DNA from: Grimontia celer
Lineage (GTDB): Bacteria > Pseudomonadota > Gammaproteobacteria > Enterobacterales > Vibrionaceae
Length of the DNA: 64,000 bases
Direction of reading: 5' to 3'
NCBI RefSeq assembly: GCF_900055185.1
Contig: NZ_FIZX01000001.1
Location: 434,001-498,000, forward strand
A model generated the notes under the pieces. That model was not told the DNA's origin. It made no database searches and was given only the letters and a program-made list of their open reading frames with translations. A program made the position numbers and the translations under genes. Every line of letters starts with the position of its first letter. Position 1 is the stretch's first letter. Of the stretch, positions 9,916-19,746 are shown piece after piece.

Positions 9916-12810
9916 CGCGGTCTCTGGCTCTTTCTCGGGTTTAGGTGTGATGATAGCTATCAAGGCCTCTTCGTTAACATCATCATGCTGCTCTTTGGGC
10001 AGGAACTGCTCTGCATAGTGGAGGTAGATTTTCTCTTCTATGAAAAGTCTGAACAGTTGCTCATCGATGTGCTTGTCCTTCGCCATGAAAGCGAGAATTT
10101 TGAGAGCTTCACTGAGCGTTTTGGCTTTCTTGTAAGGTCGATCGCTAGCGGTCAGAGCTTCGAAAATATCCGCGACCGCCATAATTCGAGCATCGACTGA
10201 GAGAGAGTTTTCATCCAGTCCGTAAGGGTAGCCTTTACCATCAAGCTTCTCGTGGTGACCACCCGCAATTTCCGGTACACGCTTAAGGTGTTCAGGATAG
10301 GGCAGTTTCCGGAGCATGTTGATAGTCTGGATGATATGGTCGTTAATGATGAAGCGTTCCTCATCCGTAAGAGTACCGCGCTGAACAGAAAGGTTATAGA
10401 GTTCGCCGCGATTGTATTGGAGCTGTGGCACCGGTAGTTTGAATTCCCAGTCCTTAAAGGTTCTAAGCTGTTGTGGAAGCCAAGGAATTTTCTGATCGAC
10501 GGTGTCGGAAAGCACATGCTCTTTACATGGCAACATGAAACTACCACGTGCAGTGCGTCTCGCTTCTTCTTCCCACGAGAGGCCCTGAATATCGTCAATG
10601 GTGCGCATCCAAGTGCGCTCTGCAATTTTCTCCAGTTTGGCGATGTTGCTGGCATCCATAAATTCACCGCCTTCGTTGCACTTGGCGACAAAGGCAAACT
10701 CATGGTCGAGCGCTTTATGTTCTTCAGCTAACCAGGCATCAAGCTCTGCCTCGTTTTCACCTTCCAGACGTCTTTGCCAGTAAGTGATCTCGGCATCGCG
10801 TTTCAGCACTTCAAATCGGGTGCGAACTTCGTGGATACGGTTATAAATTGTCTCGAGCTTAGTGGCTTTGTCCACGACAAACTCTGGTGTGGTGACCTTG
10901 CCGCAATCGTGTAGCCAAGCAGCAAAGTAAAGTGCTTCGCGTGATTGGTTATTTAACGTGAAGTCTGGGAAGCGTTTTTTGTCCTTACTGGCCGCTTCAG
11001 CGAGCATAAAAGTGAGTTCAGGAACACGCTGACAGTGACCGCCAGTGTATGGGGATTTGGTATCGATGGCTGATGCCATCATCTCAATGAAAGACTTAAA
11101 CAGATGTTTCTGCGCTGCCACACGATCCCAGTTTTCCTTGATGAGCGAAGCGAAACCAAGGAACTGTCGGATATATTCGAGCTTTTCTTCTTGATCGCTT
11201 CCCGGAGAGGTTTCAAAGCCCATCAGTACATAGCCAACGCATTCCTGCTCTCGGTTATAGAGCGGGACCAACCATCCATGCTTTAATGACTTTGGCAATA
11301 ATCCGCGCTCAATATCTGTTGAGGATGGTTTGAAACTGAAGAAATGTTGTCCTTGTAACGCTCTCTCCATTGCCGGTGAATCCGCGAGCAGTTTTCGCAA
11401 ATCGACCAGTTTCCCCTCTGTCTGAAGAGGATACTGAGCGGTGAGTGTCAGTTTCTCTCTATCATCCGCTGAGTTTGTCCAGAGCATCACATAATCGGCC
11501 CCGGAAGTTTGCTGACAGTGAAGTGCGACATCAGCCATGAGTGAATCGAAATTCGAACTGTTGGAAACGCGATGAAGGGTTTGCAGGAAGTTCTGTATGG
11601 TGTCAGACATCATATGAACGGATTCTGAGAGTTCTCTGACTTCGACGATTTGAGAAGTCGGCGTCGATACGCTGGAGAAATCGAGTCGACGGATTTTCTG
11701 GGTCTCTTCAACCAGCACTCTCAGTGGGCTGGCAATACGCTTAGACGCCCAAAGTACCATCAGGGTACCAATCAGAAGGCCAAAGATGCTGATGGTGATT
11801 TGGTTGTTTCTTGCCTCAAGAGCACTCTTAATCATCAACCGTTCTGGAATGGCTTTGGCCAACCATAGCCCGCGTTCACCGCCAAAACTGATCCTGACTA
11901 AATTCAGTGACCATTTCTCACCGTTGTGAAGAATGGTAGTGTTTGATTCCTCCCAATCGCTAGTCTTAAAAAGGTGATTAAACGGTGATGCTGACATCGC
12001 TTCCAGATACATTCGCTGGTTTACACCTGAGGATGTGCCTGGGAGAAATCCGGTGTGGGCGAAAACGCTTTTGTGGTCGTCCAAAAGCATCAATTGAGTT
12101 TCTTCGGTATCAACGAGCGAGTAAAGAAACTTGTTCAGTGAATCGAGCGTGATATCTACTGCGAGAACGCCGTCAATCTTTGCAAATTTGCGAGTGAGCG
12201 TGATACCCATGCGTTGTATGAAAAGATAGAAGTACGGGTCTGTGACATGAATGCTGCCATCTTCAGGAGCGGCTTTGTACCAAGGGCGTTGAGTGGGTTG
12301 ATAGCTGATTAAGTCGGTGTCGATTCGAATGTTTTTTAGATTGTCGTTGTAATGAGTCCGGATCTGGTGACCTGCTTTGCTGTTGATATCCACCATGATG
12401 TGACTGTCTTCTGGGGTGGAAAACTGTTCTTTCATAAAGTCGGGCTTAGTTGATCGTATGAAGGCCGAACTTTCATTGGGATATCCAACATAGACGGATA
12501 ACACATCAGGATTTCGCTCAAGAATAGCGTTAATACTCGATAGCCAGTCATCATCATAAGAAGAATAGAGACTATGACCGAAGTCTGAGTTTGCCAGCGC
12601 GTCCATGGCTGTAAGCACGGGTGATGTCAGTTTTTGAAAGGAAAGCTTAATGCGTTCTGCGTTTTGCGATGTCCGCTCTGCAGCAAGCTGTTGATTGAGT
12701 TCTTTCGAGTTCTGGTAACTCAATACAATGAGGAGAACTGAAAGCAGAGATACAACAATGAAAAAGATACCTGCGATATGTATTTGAAGGGTATAGCGGC
12801 GCCCTGCCAT
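9913..12810 (-). CDS. Membrane HD-GYP protein (dCache-HAMP-GAF-HD-GYP), copy A
   Basis: Probable cyclic-di-GMP phosphodiesterase of 965 aa. Order: TM1 (about 10-31), periplasmic dCache-like sensor (about 35-320, with RPWYKAA and VTDPYFYLF typical of Cache domains), TM2 (about 336-356), HAMP (about 357-408), GAF-like region (about 420-560), then HD-GYP. The HD pair is H635-D636 in LHDCGK, and HHEKLDGKGYP is at 852-862, so both metal-site motifs are intact. They are about 217 residues apart, whereas in ordinary HD-GYP domains the gap is near 60, so about 150 residues are inserted. It is closely related to the neighbouring copy B throughout, a tandem duplication. The sensed ligand is unknown. 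Confidence 0.88.
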   Translation of the reverse strand: MAGRRYTLQIHIAGIFFIVVSLLSVLLIVLSYQNSKELNQQLAAERTSQNAERIKLSFQKLTSPVLTAMDALANSDFGHSLYSSYDDDWLSSINAILERNPDVLSVYVGYPNESSAFIRSTKPDFMKEQFSTPEDSHIMVDINSKAGHQIRTHYNDNLKNIRIDTDLISYQPTQRPWYKAAPEDGSIHVTDPYFYLFIQRMGITLTRKFAKIDGVLAVDITLDSLNKFLYSLVDTEETQLMLLDDHKSVFAHTGFLPGTSSGVNQRMYLEAMSASPFNHLFKTSDWEESNTTILHNGEKWSLNLVRISFGGERGLWLAKAIPERLMIKSALEARNNQITISIFGLLIGTLMVLWASKRIASPLRVLVEETQKIRRLDFSSVSTPTSQIVEVRELSESVHMMSDTIQNFLQTLHRVSNSSNFDSLMADVALHCQQTSGADYVMLWTNSADDREKLTLTAQYPLQTEGKLVDLRKLLADSPAMERALQGQHFFSFKPSSTDIERGLLPKSLKHGWLVPLYNREQECVGYVLMGFETSPGSDQEEKLEYIRQFLGFASLIKENWDRVAAQKHLFKSFIEMMASAIDTKSPYTGGHCQRVPELTFMLAEAASKDKKRFPDFTLNNQSREALYFAAWLHDCGKVTTPEFVVDKATKLETIYNRIHEVRTRFEVLKRDAEITYWQRRLEGENEAELDAWLAEEHKALDHEFAFVAKCNEGGEFMDASNIAKLEKIAERTWMRTIDDIQGLSWEEEARRTARGSFMLPCKEHVLSDTVDQKIPWLPQQLRTFKDWEFKLPVPQLQYNRGELYNLSVQRGTLTDEERFIINDHIIQTINMLRKLPYPEHLKRVPEIAGGHHEKLDGKGYPYGLDENSLSVDARIMAVADIFEALTASDRPYKKAKTLSEALKILAFMAKDKHIDEQLFRLFIEEKIYLHYAEQFLPKEQHDDVNEEALIAIITPKPEKEPETA

Positions 12811-12951
12811 GATAATCCATTATCTTATTTATGAGACACTGAATTAAGACTATCAGACAGCGGAGCGTTACAAATTTTTTTGATGAAGCCTTTGAATTAA
12901 GTCACGAATATTTATCGCAATGAAATAAGTAGTACGACGGAATATCGGCGA

Positions 12952-15852
12952 TCAATGTGATGCTCTCTCTTCAACTGACTTTTTAGGGAAGACAATTTCC
13001 AATAGAGAGTTTTCATCGACCTCGTCATGTTGGCTTTCTGGAAGAAAATCTTGCGCGTACTTCAGATAGATTTGCTGTTCAATGAATATCCTGAACAAAC
13101 GGGCATCAACATGTTTGTCTTTTGCCATGAAAGCGAGAATTTTGAGTGCTTCACTCAGCTTTTTCGCTTTCTTGTACGGTCTATCGCTGGCTGTAAGCGC
13201 TTCGAAGATATCAGCGATGGCCATGATTCTTGCGTCTACCGGAAGGTTGGCATCTGAAAGACCAAGTGGATAGCCTTTACCGTCTAATTTCTCGTGGTGA
13301 CCGCCAGCGATTTCCGGAATCCGCTTCAGATGTTCCGGGTAAGGTAGTTTCTGTAGCATGATGATGGTTTGAATAATGTGGTCATTAATCGCAAAGCGTT
13401 CTTCTTCTGTTAGTGTTCCCCTTGCAACAGCAAGATTATACAGTTCACCTTGGTCAAAACGGTGTTCGGGAACCTGAATGTTAAATTGCCAGTCTTTAAA
13501 TTTAGCTTGCTGTTGAGGTGTCCAGAAAATCTTGTGGTCATCACGGTTATCCAACAGCTTTTCCTGACAGGGGAGTGGTGATGAAGTGCGGCGTTTTCGA
13601 CGTATTTCTTCTTCCCATGAAAGCCCCAGAGAATCGTCTATCGTGCGTGTCCAGGTGCGTTCGCCGATGCGGGTGATTTTCTCTACGCTCTCTTTATCCA
13701 AAAACTCACCACCAATATTGGCGTTTGCGATATAAGCAAATTCATCATCAAGTTGCTGTTTAATCTCTGCCATATCACGCTTCGCTTCTTCGGTGTCTTT
13801 TCCTTCGCTAATGGCCTTCCAACAATCGATTTCCGCATCCCGTTTGATCACCTCAAACCGCATACGAATCTCATGGATCCGGTTGTAGATGGTTTCGAGT
13901 TTGGTCGCTTTGTCGACCACATACTCAGGTGTAGTGACTTTGCCACAGTCATGAAGCCACGCTGCAAAATAGAGGGCTTCGCGCGATTTTTCATCGAGCG
14001 TGAAGTCAGCGAAATCTTTGTCATCTTTGTCTGCGGCCTCAGCCAGCATAAAGGTCAACTCAGGTACACGCTGGCAGTGCCCACCAGTATAAGGGGATTT
14101 TGTATCAATCGCGGATGCAAACATTTCGACAAAGGATTTAAACAGGTTCTTTTGCGCGGTGATGTGATCCCAACTTTCCTTGATAAGAGAGGCGAAGCCC
14201 AGGAACTCTTGAATAAAGCTAAGCTTTTCTTCCTGTTCCGGAGAGATGGTGTGGTTAAAGCCGATAAACACGAAACCGACGCGTTCGTCTTCACGGTTAT
14301 GAAGTGGTAATACCCAAGCTCTGACTAATTCATCAGGCAAGTGGCCTTTAACGGAAGGGTGCTCCTGTGGCGTGAATGTGAAGAAGTTATGGTTATCCAA
14401 CGCCTTAGCCATTTGAGGAAGATCCAGCAGGAGTTGATTGAAATCCATGTCGGTTTCTTTTGTAGCTTCTGGGTGATGCGCAGCGAGAGAAAGCTGGGTT
14501 CGATCATCCATGTCGGCAGCCCACATCAAGACATAGTCTGCGTCTGCCGTTTTGTGGCAATGAGTGACCATGTCTGTCAGTAGCGACTCAAAGTGTGGGT
14601 TGTTGGTGACACTATGGAGTGTGTCGAGAAAGTCACCAATCGTTTCTGACATCATGCTGATTGAATCGGAAAGTTCCCGCACTTCGACAATGTTGGAGTC
14701 GGGTGTTTTTACACCGTGAAAATCGAGATTCCGGATCTTCTGAGTAGTGGCATGTAGCTGCTTCAGTGGTGTGGCAATTTTGGCCGCTGCCCACATGACC
14801 AACACAGTACCGAGCCCCAAAACGGCGAAGGTGATAATGATTTGATTATTGCGGGCCTCAATAGCGCTGCCAATCAAGGATTGTTCAGGGATCGCTTTAG
14901 CAAGCCAAAGCGCTTTGTCGTTACCAACAGTAATTTTGACTAAATTCATCCGCCAAGCTTCTTCTTCAAAGAAGACAGTATCTGCCACCTCAGAAAGATT
15001 ATTTTTGTCTAACAAGGAGCTGAGAGGAGATTGACGTGCAGCCTTAACGTAAGCGTCTTGTGTTGAATTTAATGGTAAATCATCGGCGATACCACTTTGG
15101 GCGAGAATGGTTTTGTTGTCATCAAACAGCATCATTTTCGCATCGCCGGAATGCGGTAGAGACTCTAAAAATTCGTTGATGGAAGACAGTGTGATATCCG
15201 CAGCCAGCACACCACCGTTTGCTGGGATACGCTTGGAAATAGTGATCCCCATTCGTTTTATAAACAGATAGAAGTAGGGATCTGTGATAAATATGTCGCC
15301 GTTCATTGGCGTGTCTTTGTACCAAGGACGAGTTGTAGGCTTGTACGAGATGGTATTGCTTACTTCGCCAATGTAGTTGAGCTTTTCGTCGTAAAAAGTG
15401 CGTACTTGAGCGCCGCTACTTTGGTTGATATCCACCATGATGTGGGAGTTTTGTGGCGTGGAAAACTGTTCACGCATAAACGCGGGTCTGGTGGAGCGGA
15501 TAAAAGCAGAACTCTCGTCTTCGTATCCAACATAGATGGAAAGTACGTCGGGTGTGACTTCCATAATCGCATTGACGGAAGCTAGCCAGTCCTCATCATT
15601 TGACGCTTCCAGATCGTGCCCGTAGTTTGACGCTGCTAGCGTTTCAAGGGCGGCTAGAACGGGAACGATTTTCTTTTGGAAAGCGAGTTTGACCTGCTCG
15701 GCATTTTGCGCGGTTCTCTCAAGAGCTAACTGTTCATTGAGCGCCTTTGAGTTTTGGTAACTCAATATAATCAGAAGGATCGAAAGCGAAGATACAACAA
15801 TAAAAAAGATACCGGCGATATGTATCTGAAGGGTATTATTTTTACCAAACAT
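12952..15852 (-). CDS. Membrane HD-GYP protein (dCache-HAMP-GAF-HD-GYP), copy B
   Basis: Paralogue of copy A, 966 aa, same layout: TM1, dCache-like periplasmic domain, TM2, HAMP, GAF-like segment, HD-GYP. LHDCGKVTTPEYVVDKATKLE and HHEKLDGKGYPLGL are intact, so it should be catalytically competent towards c-di-GMP. The inserted block between the HD and GYP motifs is also present (RTWTRTIDDSLGLSWEEE is shared with copy A). Divergence is greatest in the periplasmic and GAF parts, which suggests the pair senses different ligands. About 140 bp separate the genes and I see no terminator there, so read-through from B into A is possible. Confidence 0.88.
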   Translation of the reverse strand: MFGKNNTLQIHIAGIFFIVVSSLSILLIILSYQNSKALNEQLALERTAQNAEQVKLAFQKKIVPVLAALETLAASNYGHDLEASNDEDWLASVNAIMEVTPDVLSIYVGYEDESSAFIRSTRPAFMREQFSTPQNSHIMVDINQSSGAQVRTFYDEKLNYIGEVSNTISYKPTTRPWYKDTPMNGDIFITDPYFYLFIKRMGITISKRIPANGGVLAADITLSSINEFLESLPHSGDAKMMLFDDNKTILAQSGIADDLPLNSTQDAYVKAARQSPLSSLLDKNNLSEVADTVFFEEEAWRMNLVKITVGNDKALWLAKAIPEQSLIGSAIEARNNQIIITFAVLGLGTVLVMWAAAKIATPLKQLHATTQKIRNLDFHGVKTPDSNIVEVRELSDSISMMSETIGDFLDTLHSVTNNPHFESLLTDMVTHCHKTADADYVLMWAADMDDRTQLSLAAHHPEATKETDMDFNQLLLDLPQMAKALDNHNFFTFTPQEHPSVKGHLPDELVRAWVLPLHNREDERVGFVFIGFNHTISPEQEEKLSFIQEFLGFASLIKESWDHITAQKNLFKSFVEMFASAIDTKSPYTGGHCQRVPELTFMLAEAADKDDKDFADFTLDEKSREALYFAAWLHDCGKVTTPEYVVDKATKLETIYNRIHEIRMRFEVIKRDAEIDCWKAISEGKDTEEAKRDMAEIKQQLDDEFAYIANANIGGEFLDKESVEKITRIGERTWTRTIDDSLGLSWEEEIRRKRRTSSPLPCQEKLLDNRDDHKIFWTPQQQAKFKDWQFNIQVPEHRFDQGELYNLAVARGTLTEEERFAINDHIIQTIIMLQKLPYPEHLKRIPEIAGGHHEKLDGKGYPLGLSDANLPVDARIMAIADIFEALTASDRPYKKAKKLSEALKILAFMAKDKHVDARLFRIFIEQQIYLKYAQDFLPESQHDEVDENSLLEIVFPKKSVEERASH

Positions 15853-15980
15853 ACTTGGGAGTCTTATTGTTGAGACGATAAATAAAGCCTAACAGAAATT
15901 TTGGAAAGCGAAGGGCAGAGGGAAATAGCTGGTTGAGAGTGTGAAGATAAGAGGGTGGGTTGCTATCCGAAAGGTATTAT

Positions 15981-16003
15981 CCGCGCCAAGTAGTCTGGCG
16001 CGG
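15981..16003 (-). terminator. Hairpin downstream of gloA
   Basis: Perfect 8-bp stem, CCGCGCCA ... TGGCGCGG, with a 7-base loop, 12 bp after the gloA stop. No U-tract follows on the minus strand, so it may be a pause or 3'-end-protecting hairpin rather than a true intrinsic terminator. Confidence 0.5.
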
Positions 16004-16014
16004 ACCTCGATCAA

Positions 16015-16431
16015 TTAGTTACCTAAACCCGCAGATGCGTTCTTGTTTTGAATAAGCTCGATTTTGTAGCCGTCTGGGTCTTCAACAAATGCGATCTCAG
16101 TGGTGCCGCCTTTTACAGGACCTGGCTCACGGGTGATGTTTGCGCCCGCTTCACGCAGTTTGTCACAAGTCGCGTAGATATCGTCTACACCAATTGCAAT
16201 GTGGCCAAAAGCAGAGCCGTGCTCATACTCAGACGTGCCCCAGTTATAGGTCAGCTCAATCACTGCGCCCTGTGATTCATCACCGTAGCCAACAAAAGCC
16301 AGTGTGTACTCGTACTGCTCATTTTCGCTTTTACGCAAAAGCTGCATACCCATCACGTCGGTATAGAAGGCAATTGAACGATCCAAATCGCCAACGCGGA
16401 TCATGGTATGTAGAATACGACCAGTGCTCAT
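16015..16431 (-). CDS. gloA: Lactoylglutathione lyase (glyoxalase I)
   Basis: Glyoxalase I isomerises the methylglyoxal-glutathione hemithioacetal to S-lactoylglutathione; 138 aa, one VOC-fold module pair. The four metal ligands of the Ni-type bacterial enzyme appear as H8, E59, H77 and E125, each shifted by three from E. coli H5, E56, H74 and E122, because this protein has three extra N-terminal residues. [20 protein letters not shown] and [11 protein letters not shown] are highly conserved. It follows the LysR gene on the same strand, about 90 bp away, and precedes a GC-rich hairpin. Confidence 0.97.
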   Translation of the reverse strand: MSTGRILHTMIRVGDLDRSIAFYTDVMGMQLLRKSENEQYEYTLAFVGYGDESQGAVIELTYNWGTSEYEHGSAFGHIAIGVDDIYATCDKLREAGANITREPGPVKGGTTEIAFVEDPDGYKIELIQNKNASAGLGN

Positions 16432-16522
16432 GACATTCTCCTTAATTGTATTGTCGCGCCCAGTTTACCAACAAAATTTTCGTAACCCCAAGAGCCTTAA
16501 GTAAACAGATCCTTCGAAGGTT

Positions 16523-17437
16523 TCAGCGATATTGTGACTGTTCCAACTCACGGAAGAGCCAGTTTCGAAATGCTTCAATGCGCGGAAGCCTTGAAGATGC
16601 GCCGTCATACAACAAACTAAACTGCATGCCGGGCGTGAGCCCAATATCAAAAGGTTTGACCAGAAGACCTTGATCGATAAGCGCTTTCGACAAACTTTCT
16701 GTTCCCAGACATACACCGTGACCTGCAATTACTGCATTGAGCGCCATATCGAATGTAGGTACTTCCATCCATCTCAGCGCGCTGTTGTCGAACTTCACAC
16801 CGGCTTTTTCAAACCACTTTGACCAAACTATCTCTTTAGAATTCACGCCATGTATCAACCAACACCGTTTGAGCTTTTCCGGAGAATCAAACTGTATAGA
16901 ACGGGCAAGTTCGGCGGAGCAAAGCGGGTAAACTTCCTCTTGGTAAAGATGTTCGCAACGAATGCTGCCTGCTGTGTCATTCTCTGTGATTTTGCCCTGC
17001 CGGATTGCGAGATCAATATCGCTGTGTAGGATCGCCACCCGTTTTATATCGCTATGTATGCGAATCGTGATGGTGGGGTTTTCCAACGTGAATCGCCATA
17101 GTCTTGGCATTAACCACAGAGATGCGAATGAGGGCGGGACGGTGACGGTCAACACGCCTTCCAGAGGTTCAGTCTGAATACGGTTTAAACCGACGATGAT
17201 CTTTTCAAACCCTTCGGTAATTGGGGCAAGCAGTTGATGGCCTTTATCGGTGAGCTGCATTTCCCGTCCATTTCTGAAAAACAGCTTACAGCCCAGGTTA
17301 TCTTCCAGCCCCCTCAGTTGTTGGCTGACGGCTGCCTGGGTCACATTCAACTCTTTTGCTGCTGCGCTGTAGCTTTTCAGTCTCGCGGCAGCTTCAAAGT
17401 AACGGAGTGCACTGAGATAGCGAAGTTGCTTGTCCAT
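16523..17437 (-). CDS. LysR-family transcriptional regulator, GcvA-like
   Basis: LysR regulator of 304 aa. The N-terminal winged helix-turn-helix is clear (residues about 6-65: ALRYFEAAARLKSYSAAAKE, VTQAAVSQQLRGLED). The C-terminal effector domain of two alpha/beta lobes starts near residue 92 (LEGVLTVTVPPSFASLWLMP, LDLAIRQG-type motif) and is of the GcvA group. The effector is unknown. It is divergent from a small DUF1127-like gene only about 90 bp away, so it may control that gene and itself; gloA downstream could also be in its transcript. Confidence 0.9.
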   Translation of the reverse strand: MDKQLRYLSALRYFEAAARLKSYSAAAKELNVTQAAVSQQLRGLEDNLGCKLFFRNGREMQLTDKGHQLLAPITEGFEKIIVGLNRIQTEPLEGVLTVTVPPSFASLWLMPRLWRFTLENPTITIRIHSDIKRVAILHSDIDLAIRQGKITENDTAGSIRCEHLYQEEVYPLCSAELARSIQFDSPEKLKRCWLIHGVNSKEIVWSKWFEKAGVKFDNSALRWMEVPTFDMALNAVIAGHGVCLGTESLSKALIDQGLLVKPFDIGLTPGMQFSLLYDGASSRLPRIEAFRNWLFRELEQSQYR

Positions 17438-17529
17438 AAGTTCAGCTTATATCTGGTGTCAGATTTCATCGTTCGTGTTGAGTACAAAATACTAACAAAA
17501 TGACATTAAACCATAACAACAGAGAACGA

Positions 17530-17730
17530 ATGATGCGACCGTCAGCAAAGAGGGCTAGAAATATGATTATAGAAAAAATGCTTAAAATAATTGGGTTAGG
17601 AAGTGATTTTAGGGAACGTAAAGTCGTGATTAAGAGCGACGGAATGAACTGCCACTTGAAGAAAGATATTGGAATCCATGATCCGCAATGCGGTCATGGT
17701 AGCAATCAAAACTATCAGAAATATTTATAA
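17530..17730 (+). CDS. Small basic protein, DUF1127-like
   Basis: 66-aa protein rich in Arg, Lys and His. Start at 17530 or 17533 (two adjacent ATGs after AGAGAACG); an earlier ATG at 17500 lacks a ribosome site. I do not recognise a close homologue. The segment HLKKDIGIHD near residues 43-52 resembles the (L)xxDIG(L)xxxx core of DUF1127 proteins, short peptides linked in other bacteria to RNA turnover and to phosphate or arginine metabolism. Divergent pairing with a GcvA-like LysR gene and the strong terminator right after its stop support a real gene. Function is not assignable from sequence. Confidence 0.55.
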   Translation: MMRPSAKRARNMIIEKMLKIIGLGSDFRERKVVIKSDGMNCHLKKDIGIHDPQCGHGSNQNYQKYL

Positions 17731-17759
17731 AGAAGGCTGCCAATGGCAGCCTTCTTTTT
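17731..17759. terminator. Bidirectional terminator small gene / nth
   Basis: AGAAGGCTGCC, three-base loop, GGCAGCCTTCT and TTTTT. It starts directly after the small gene's stop codon and overlaps the stop of the convergent nth. Confidence 0.9.
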
Positions 17760-18399
17760 ATTCATCTGGGTAAATCTTTTCTTTGAATTCGCAGAGGTCT
17801 TCAATAATACAACTGCCACAACGCGGTTTGCGAGCCACACAAGTGTAGCGGCCGTGTAGAATAAGCCAATGGTGAACATCGACCTTGAATTCCTTTGGCA
17901 CGACTTTCAGTAGCTTTTCTTCTACCTGATCGACGTTTTTCCCCATCGCAAACTTGGTGCGGTTTGATACGCGAAAAATATGAGTGTCTACCGCAATGGT
18001 TGGCCAACCAAAGGCCGTGTTGAGAACCACATTGGCTGTCTTTCTTCCCACGCCTGGCAGAGCTTCCAGTGCTTCGCGGTTTTCAGGCACTTCACCACCG
18101 TGTTGTTCAACGATGATGCGACAGGTCTTGATGACATTTTCTGCCTTGGAATTAAACAGGCCAATGGTTTTGATGTATTCCTTTACGCCATCAACCCCAA
18201 GGTCTAACAACGCCTGCGGCGTATTAGCCACCGGATAGAGTTTATCCGTCGCCTTGTTCACGCTTACATCCGTTGCCTGCGCCGAGAGCAATACCGCAAT
18301 CAGCAACTCAAACGGTGTGCTCCAGTTCAGTTCAGTTTCCGGGTGAGGGTTTTCTGCTCTTAATCGCTCCAGTATCTGAACACGTTTTTCGTTATTCAT
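17758..18399 (-). CDS. nth: Endonuclease III
   Basis: DNA glycosylase/AP lyase that removes oxidised pyrimidines in base-excision repair; 213 aa. The helix-hairpin-helix LPGVGRKTANVV carries the catalytic Lys120, Asp138 is in AVDTH, and the [4Fe-4S] cysteines C187, C194, C197 and C203 have the exact C-x6-C-x2-C-x5-C spacing. All numbers match E. coli Nth. It is the last gene of the rsxABCDGE-nth operon, 25 bp after rsxE, an arrangement conserved in many gammaproteobacteria. Confidence 0.98.
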   Translation of the reverse strand: MNNEKRVQILERLRAENPHPETELNWSTPFELLIAVLLSAQATDVSVNKATDKLYPVANTPQALLDLGVDGVKEYIKTIGLFNSKAENVIKTCRIIVEQHGGEVPENREALEALPGVGRKTANVVLNTAFGWPTIAVDTHIFRVSNRTKFAMGKNVDQVEEKLLKVVPKEFKVDVHHWLILHGRYTCVARKPRCGSCIIEDLCEFKEKIYPDE

Positions 18400-18424
18400 T
18401 GCTCATCCATTGAATGCTTAACTT

Positions 18425-19117
18425 TTAATCTGTGGACGTGATTCGAACGCGTTCGATCACGGCTTTCTCTTTTGGTTGTTTCTTCGCTTGTTTTTCGTCA
18501 ATCACGTTCTTTATAGCGATGAGGAAACCTACAGCCAGGAAAGCACCCGGCGGCAGCATCGCCAATAGGAATGGGCTATCAAACTGGAACACTTCTATAC
18601 GAAGTCCCGCAGCCCAATCACCAAGCAGTCGGTCAGCACCGTCAAACAAAGTACCATTGCCCAGTACTTCGCGAATAGCACCCAATACGACCAGAGCCGC
18701 AGTCATGCCCATGCCCATCCAGAAGCCATCCAACACCGAAGGTAATGGCGTATTCTTGGAGGCGAACGCCTCTGCGCGGCCGATGATGATGCAGTTGGTC
18801 ACGATCAGTGGAATAAAGATACCCAGTGACTGATAAAGGCCGAATGCATAGGCGTTCATCAGTAGCTGAACACAGGTTACCAGTGACGCGATGATCATAA
18901 CGAAGATGGGAATACGCACTTCTTTTGGTACATATTCGCGCACCAGTGAAACGGTCAGGTTCGAGCCCACCAGAACCAGCAGCGTTGCGATGCCAAGCCC
19001 TAATGCGTTGGTTACAGTCGCGGAAACTGCAAGCAGGGGACAAAGACCCAGAAGCTGCACCAGCGCAGGGTTATTGGCCCACATTCCGTTTGTCATTAAC
19101 TCTTTATTCTGGCTCAT
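18425..19117 (-). CDS. rsxE: Rsx/Rnf electron transport complex subunit E
   Basis: Integral membrane subunit (230 aa, about six TM helices) of the ion-translocating Rnf complex, called Rsx in E. coli. [17 protein letters not shown] at the N-terminus is the hallmark it shares with RsxA, its inverted-topology partner; the two form a pseudo-symmetric core that binds a [2Fe-2S] cluster. The ATG at 19117 overlaps the rsxG stop by 4 bp, which fixes the start against an upstream in-frame ATG at 19180. A basic, Lys-rich tail ([17 protein letters not shown]) is cytoplasmic. Confidence 0.96.
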   Translation of the reverse strand: MSQNKELMTNGMWANNPALVQLLGLCPLLAVSATVTNALGLGIATLLVLVGSNLTVSLVREYVPKEVRIPIFVMIIASLVTCVQLLMNAYAFGLYQSLGIFIPLIVTNCIIIGRAEAFASKNTPLPSVLDGFWMGMGMTAALVVLGAIREVLGNGTLFDGADRLLGDWAAGLRIEVFQFDSPFLLAMLPPGAFLAVGFLIAIKNVIDEKQAKKQPKEKAVIERVRITSTD

Positions 19118-19746
19118 GATGCAGCTCCACAATTCAGAGGTTGGCGGACAATAGTGTCTTTGTTCTGCAAGGCATACCAAGCAGCATTTCTCGCGGCGCT
19201 AACGACGGCACGCGGTGTGATGGTGGCACCGGTGAACTGGTCAAACTGACCGCCATCTTTGTAAACCGCCCAACGCTTATCGTCTTCACTTTCAATATTT
19301 TTACCATTGAAAGACAGCACCCAATCAGAGACATTCAGATCGATTTTATCGCCAAGACCCGGGGTTTCGTTGTGGCTCAGCACGCGAACACCGAGCACAG
19401 TGTTATTGGTATCGACGCCAACCAAGACTTTGATGGCGCCGTTATAACCGTCCGGTGCAATGGCTTCAACTGCCATGGCTGTCGGCTCACCGTTTTTGGT
19501 GGCAATGTAGATTGGCACTGGTTCATTGGTACCAAGGTTTGGGCTGGTCACCAAAGTACAGGTTTTCGCCAACGCATTGTCATGCATGTCTTCTGGGATT
19601 ACTTGATTTAGCACCCTTAAAAGCTGGATACGTTGCTGCTCTGCGATAGTGTCTTTCGTCAGTGTATTGGTGACGGCGACTAAGCCCGTTGAAAGCAGTG
19701 CCGCCAGCGCTAGGATTGCGCCATTATTTCGCATCGCGCGGATCAT
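19114..19746 (-). CDS. rsxG: Rsx/Rnf electron transport complex subunit G
   Basis: 210 aa. A single N-terminal TM anchor (about residues 9-28) leads to a periplasmic FMN-binding domain. The flavinylation motif is FTGATITP; T175 is the expected covalent FMN site (S/T-G-A-T). The start overlaps the rsxD stop by 4 bp and its own stop overlaps rsxE by 4 bp, so translation is coupled. The subunit passes electrons between the RsxD flavin and the membrane Fe-S site. Confidence 0.97.
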   Translation of the reverse strand: MIRAMRNNGAILALAALLSTGLVAVTNTLTKDTIAEQQRIQLLRVLNQVIPEDMHDNALAKTCTLVTSPNLGTNEPVPIYIATKNGEPTAMAVEAIAPDGYNGAIKVLVGVDTNNTVLGVRVLSHNETPGLGDKIDLNVSDWVLSFNGKNIESEDDKRWAVYKDGGQFDQFTGATITPRAVVSAARNAAWYALQNKDTIVRQPLNCGAAS

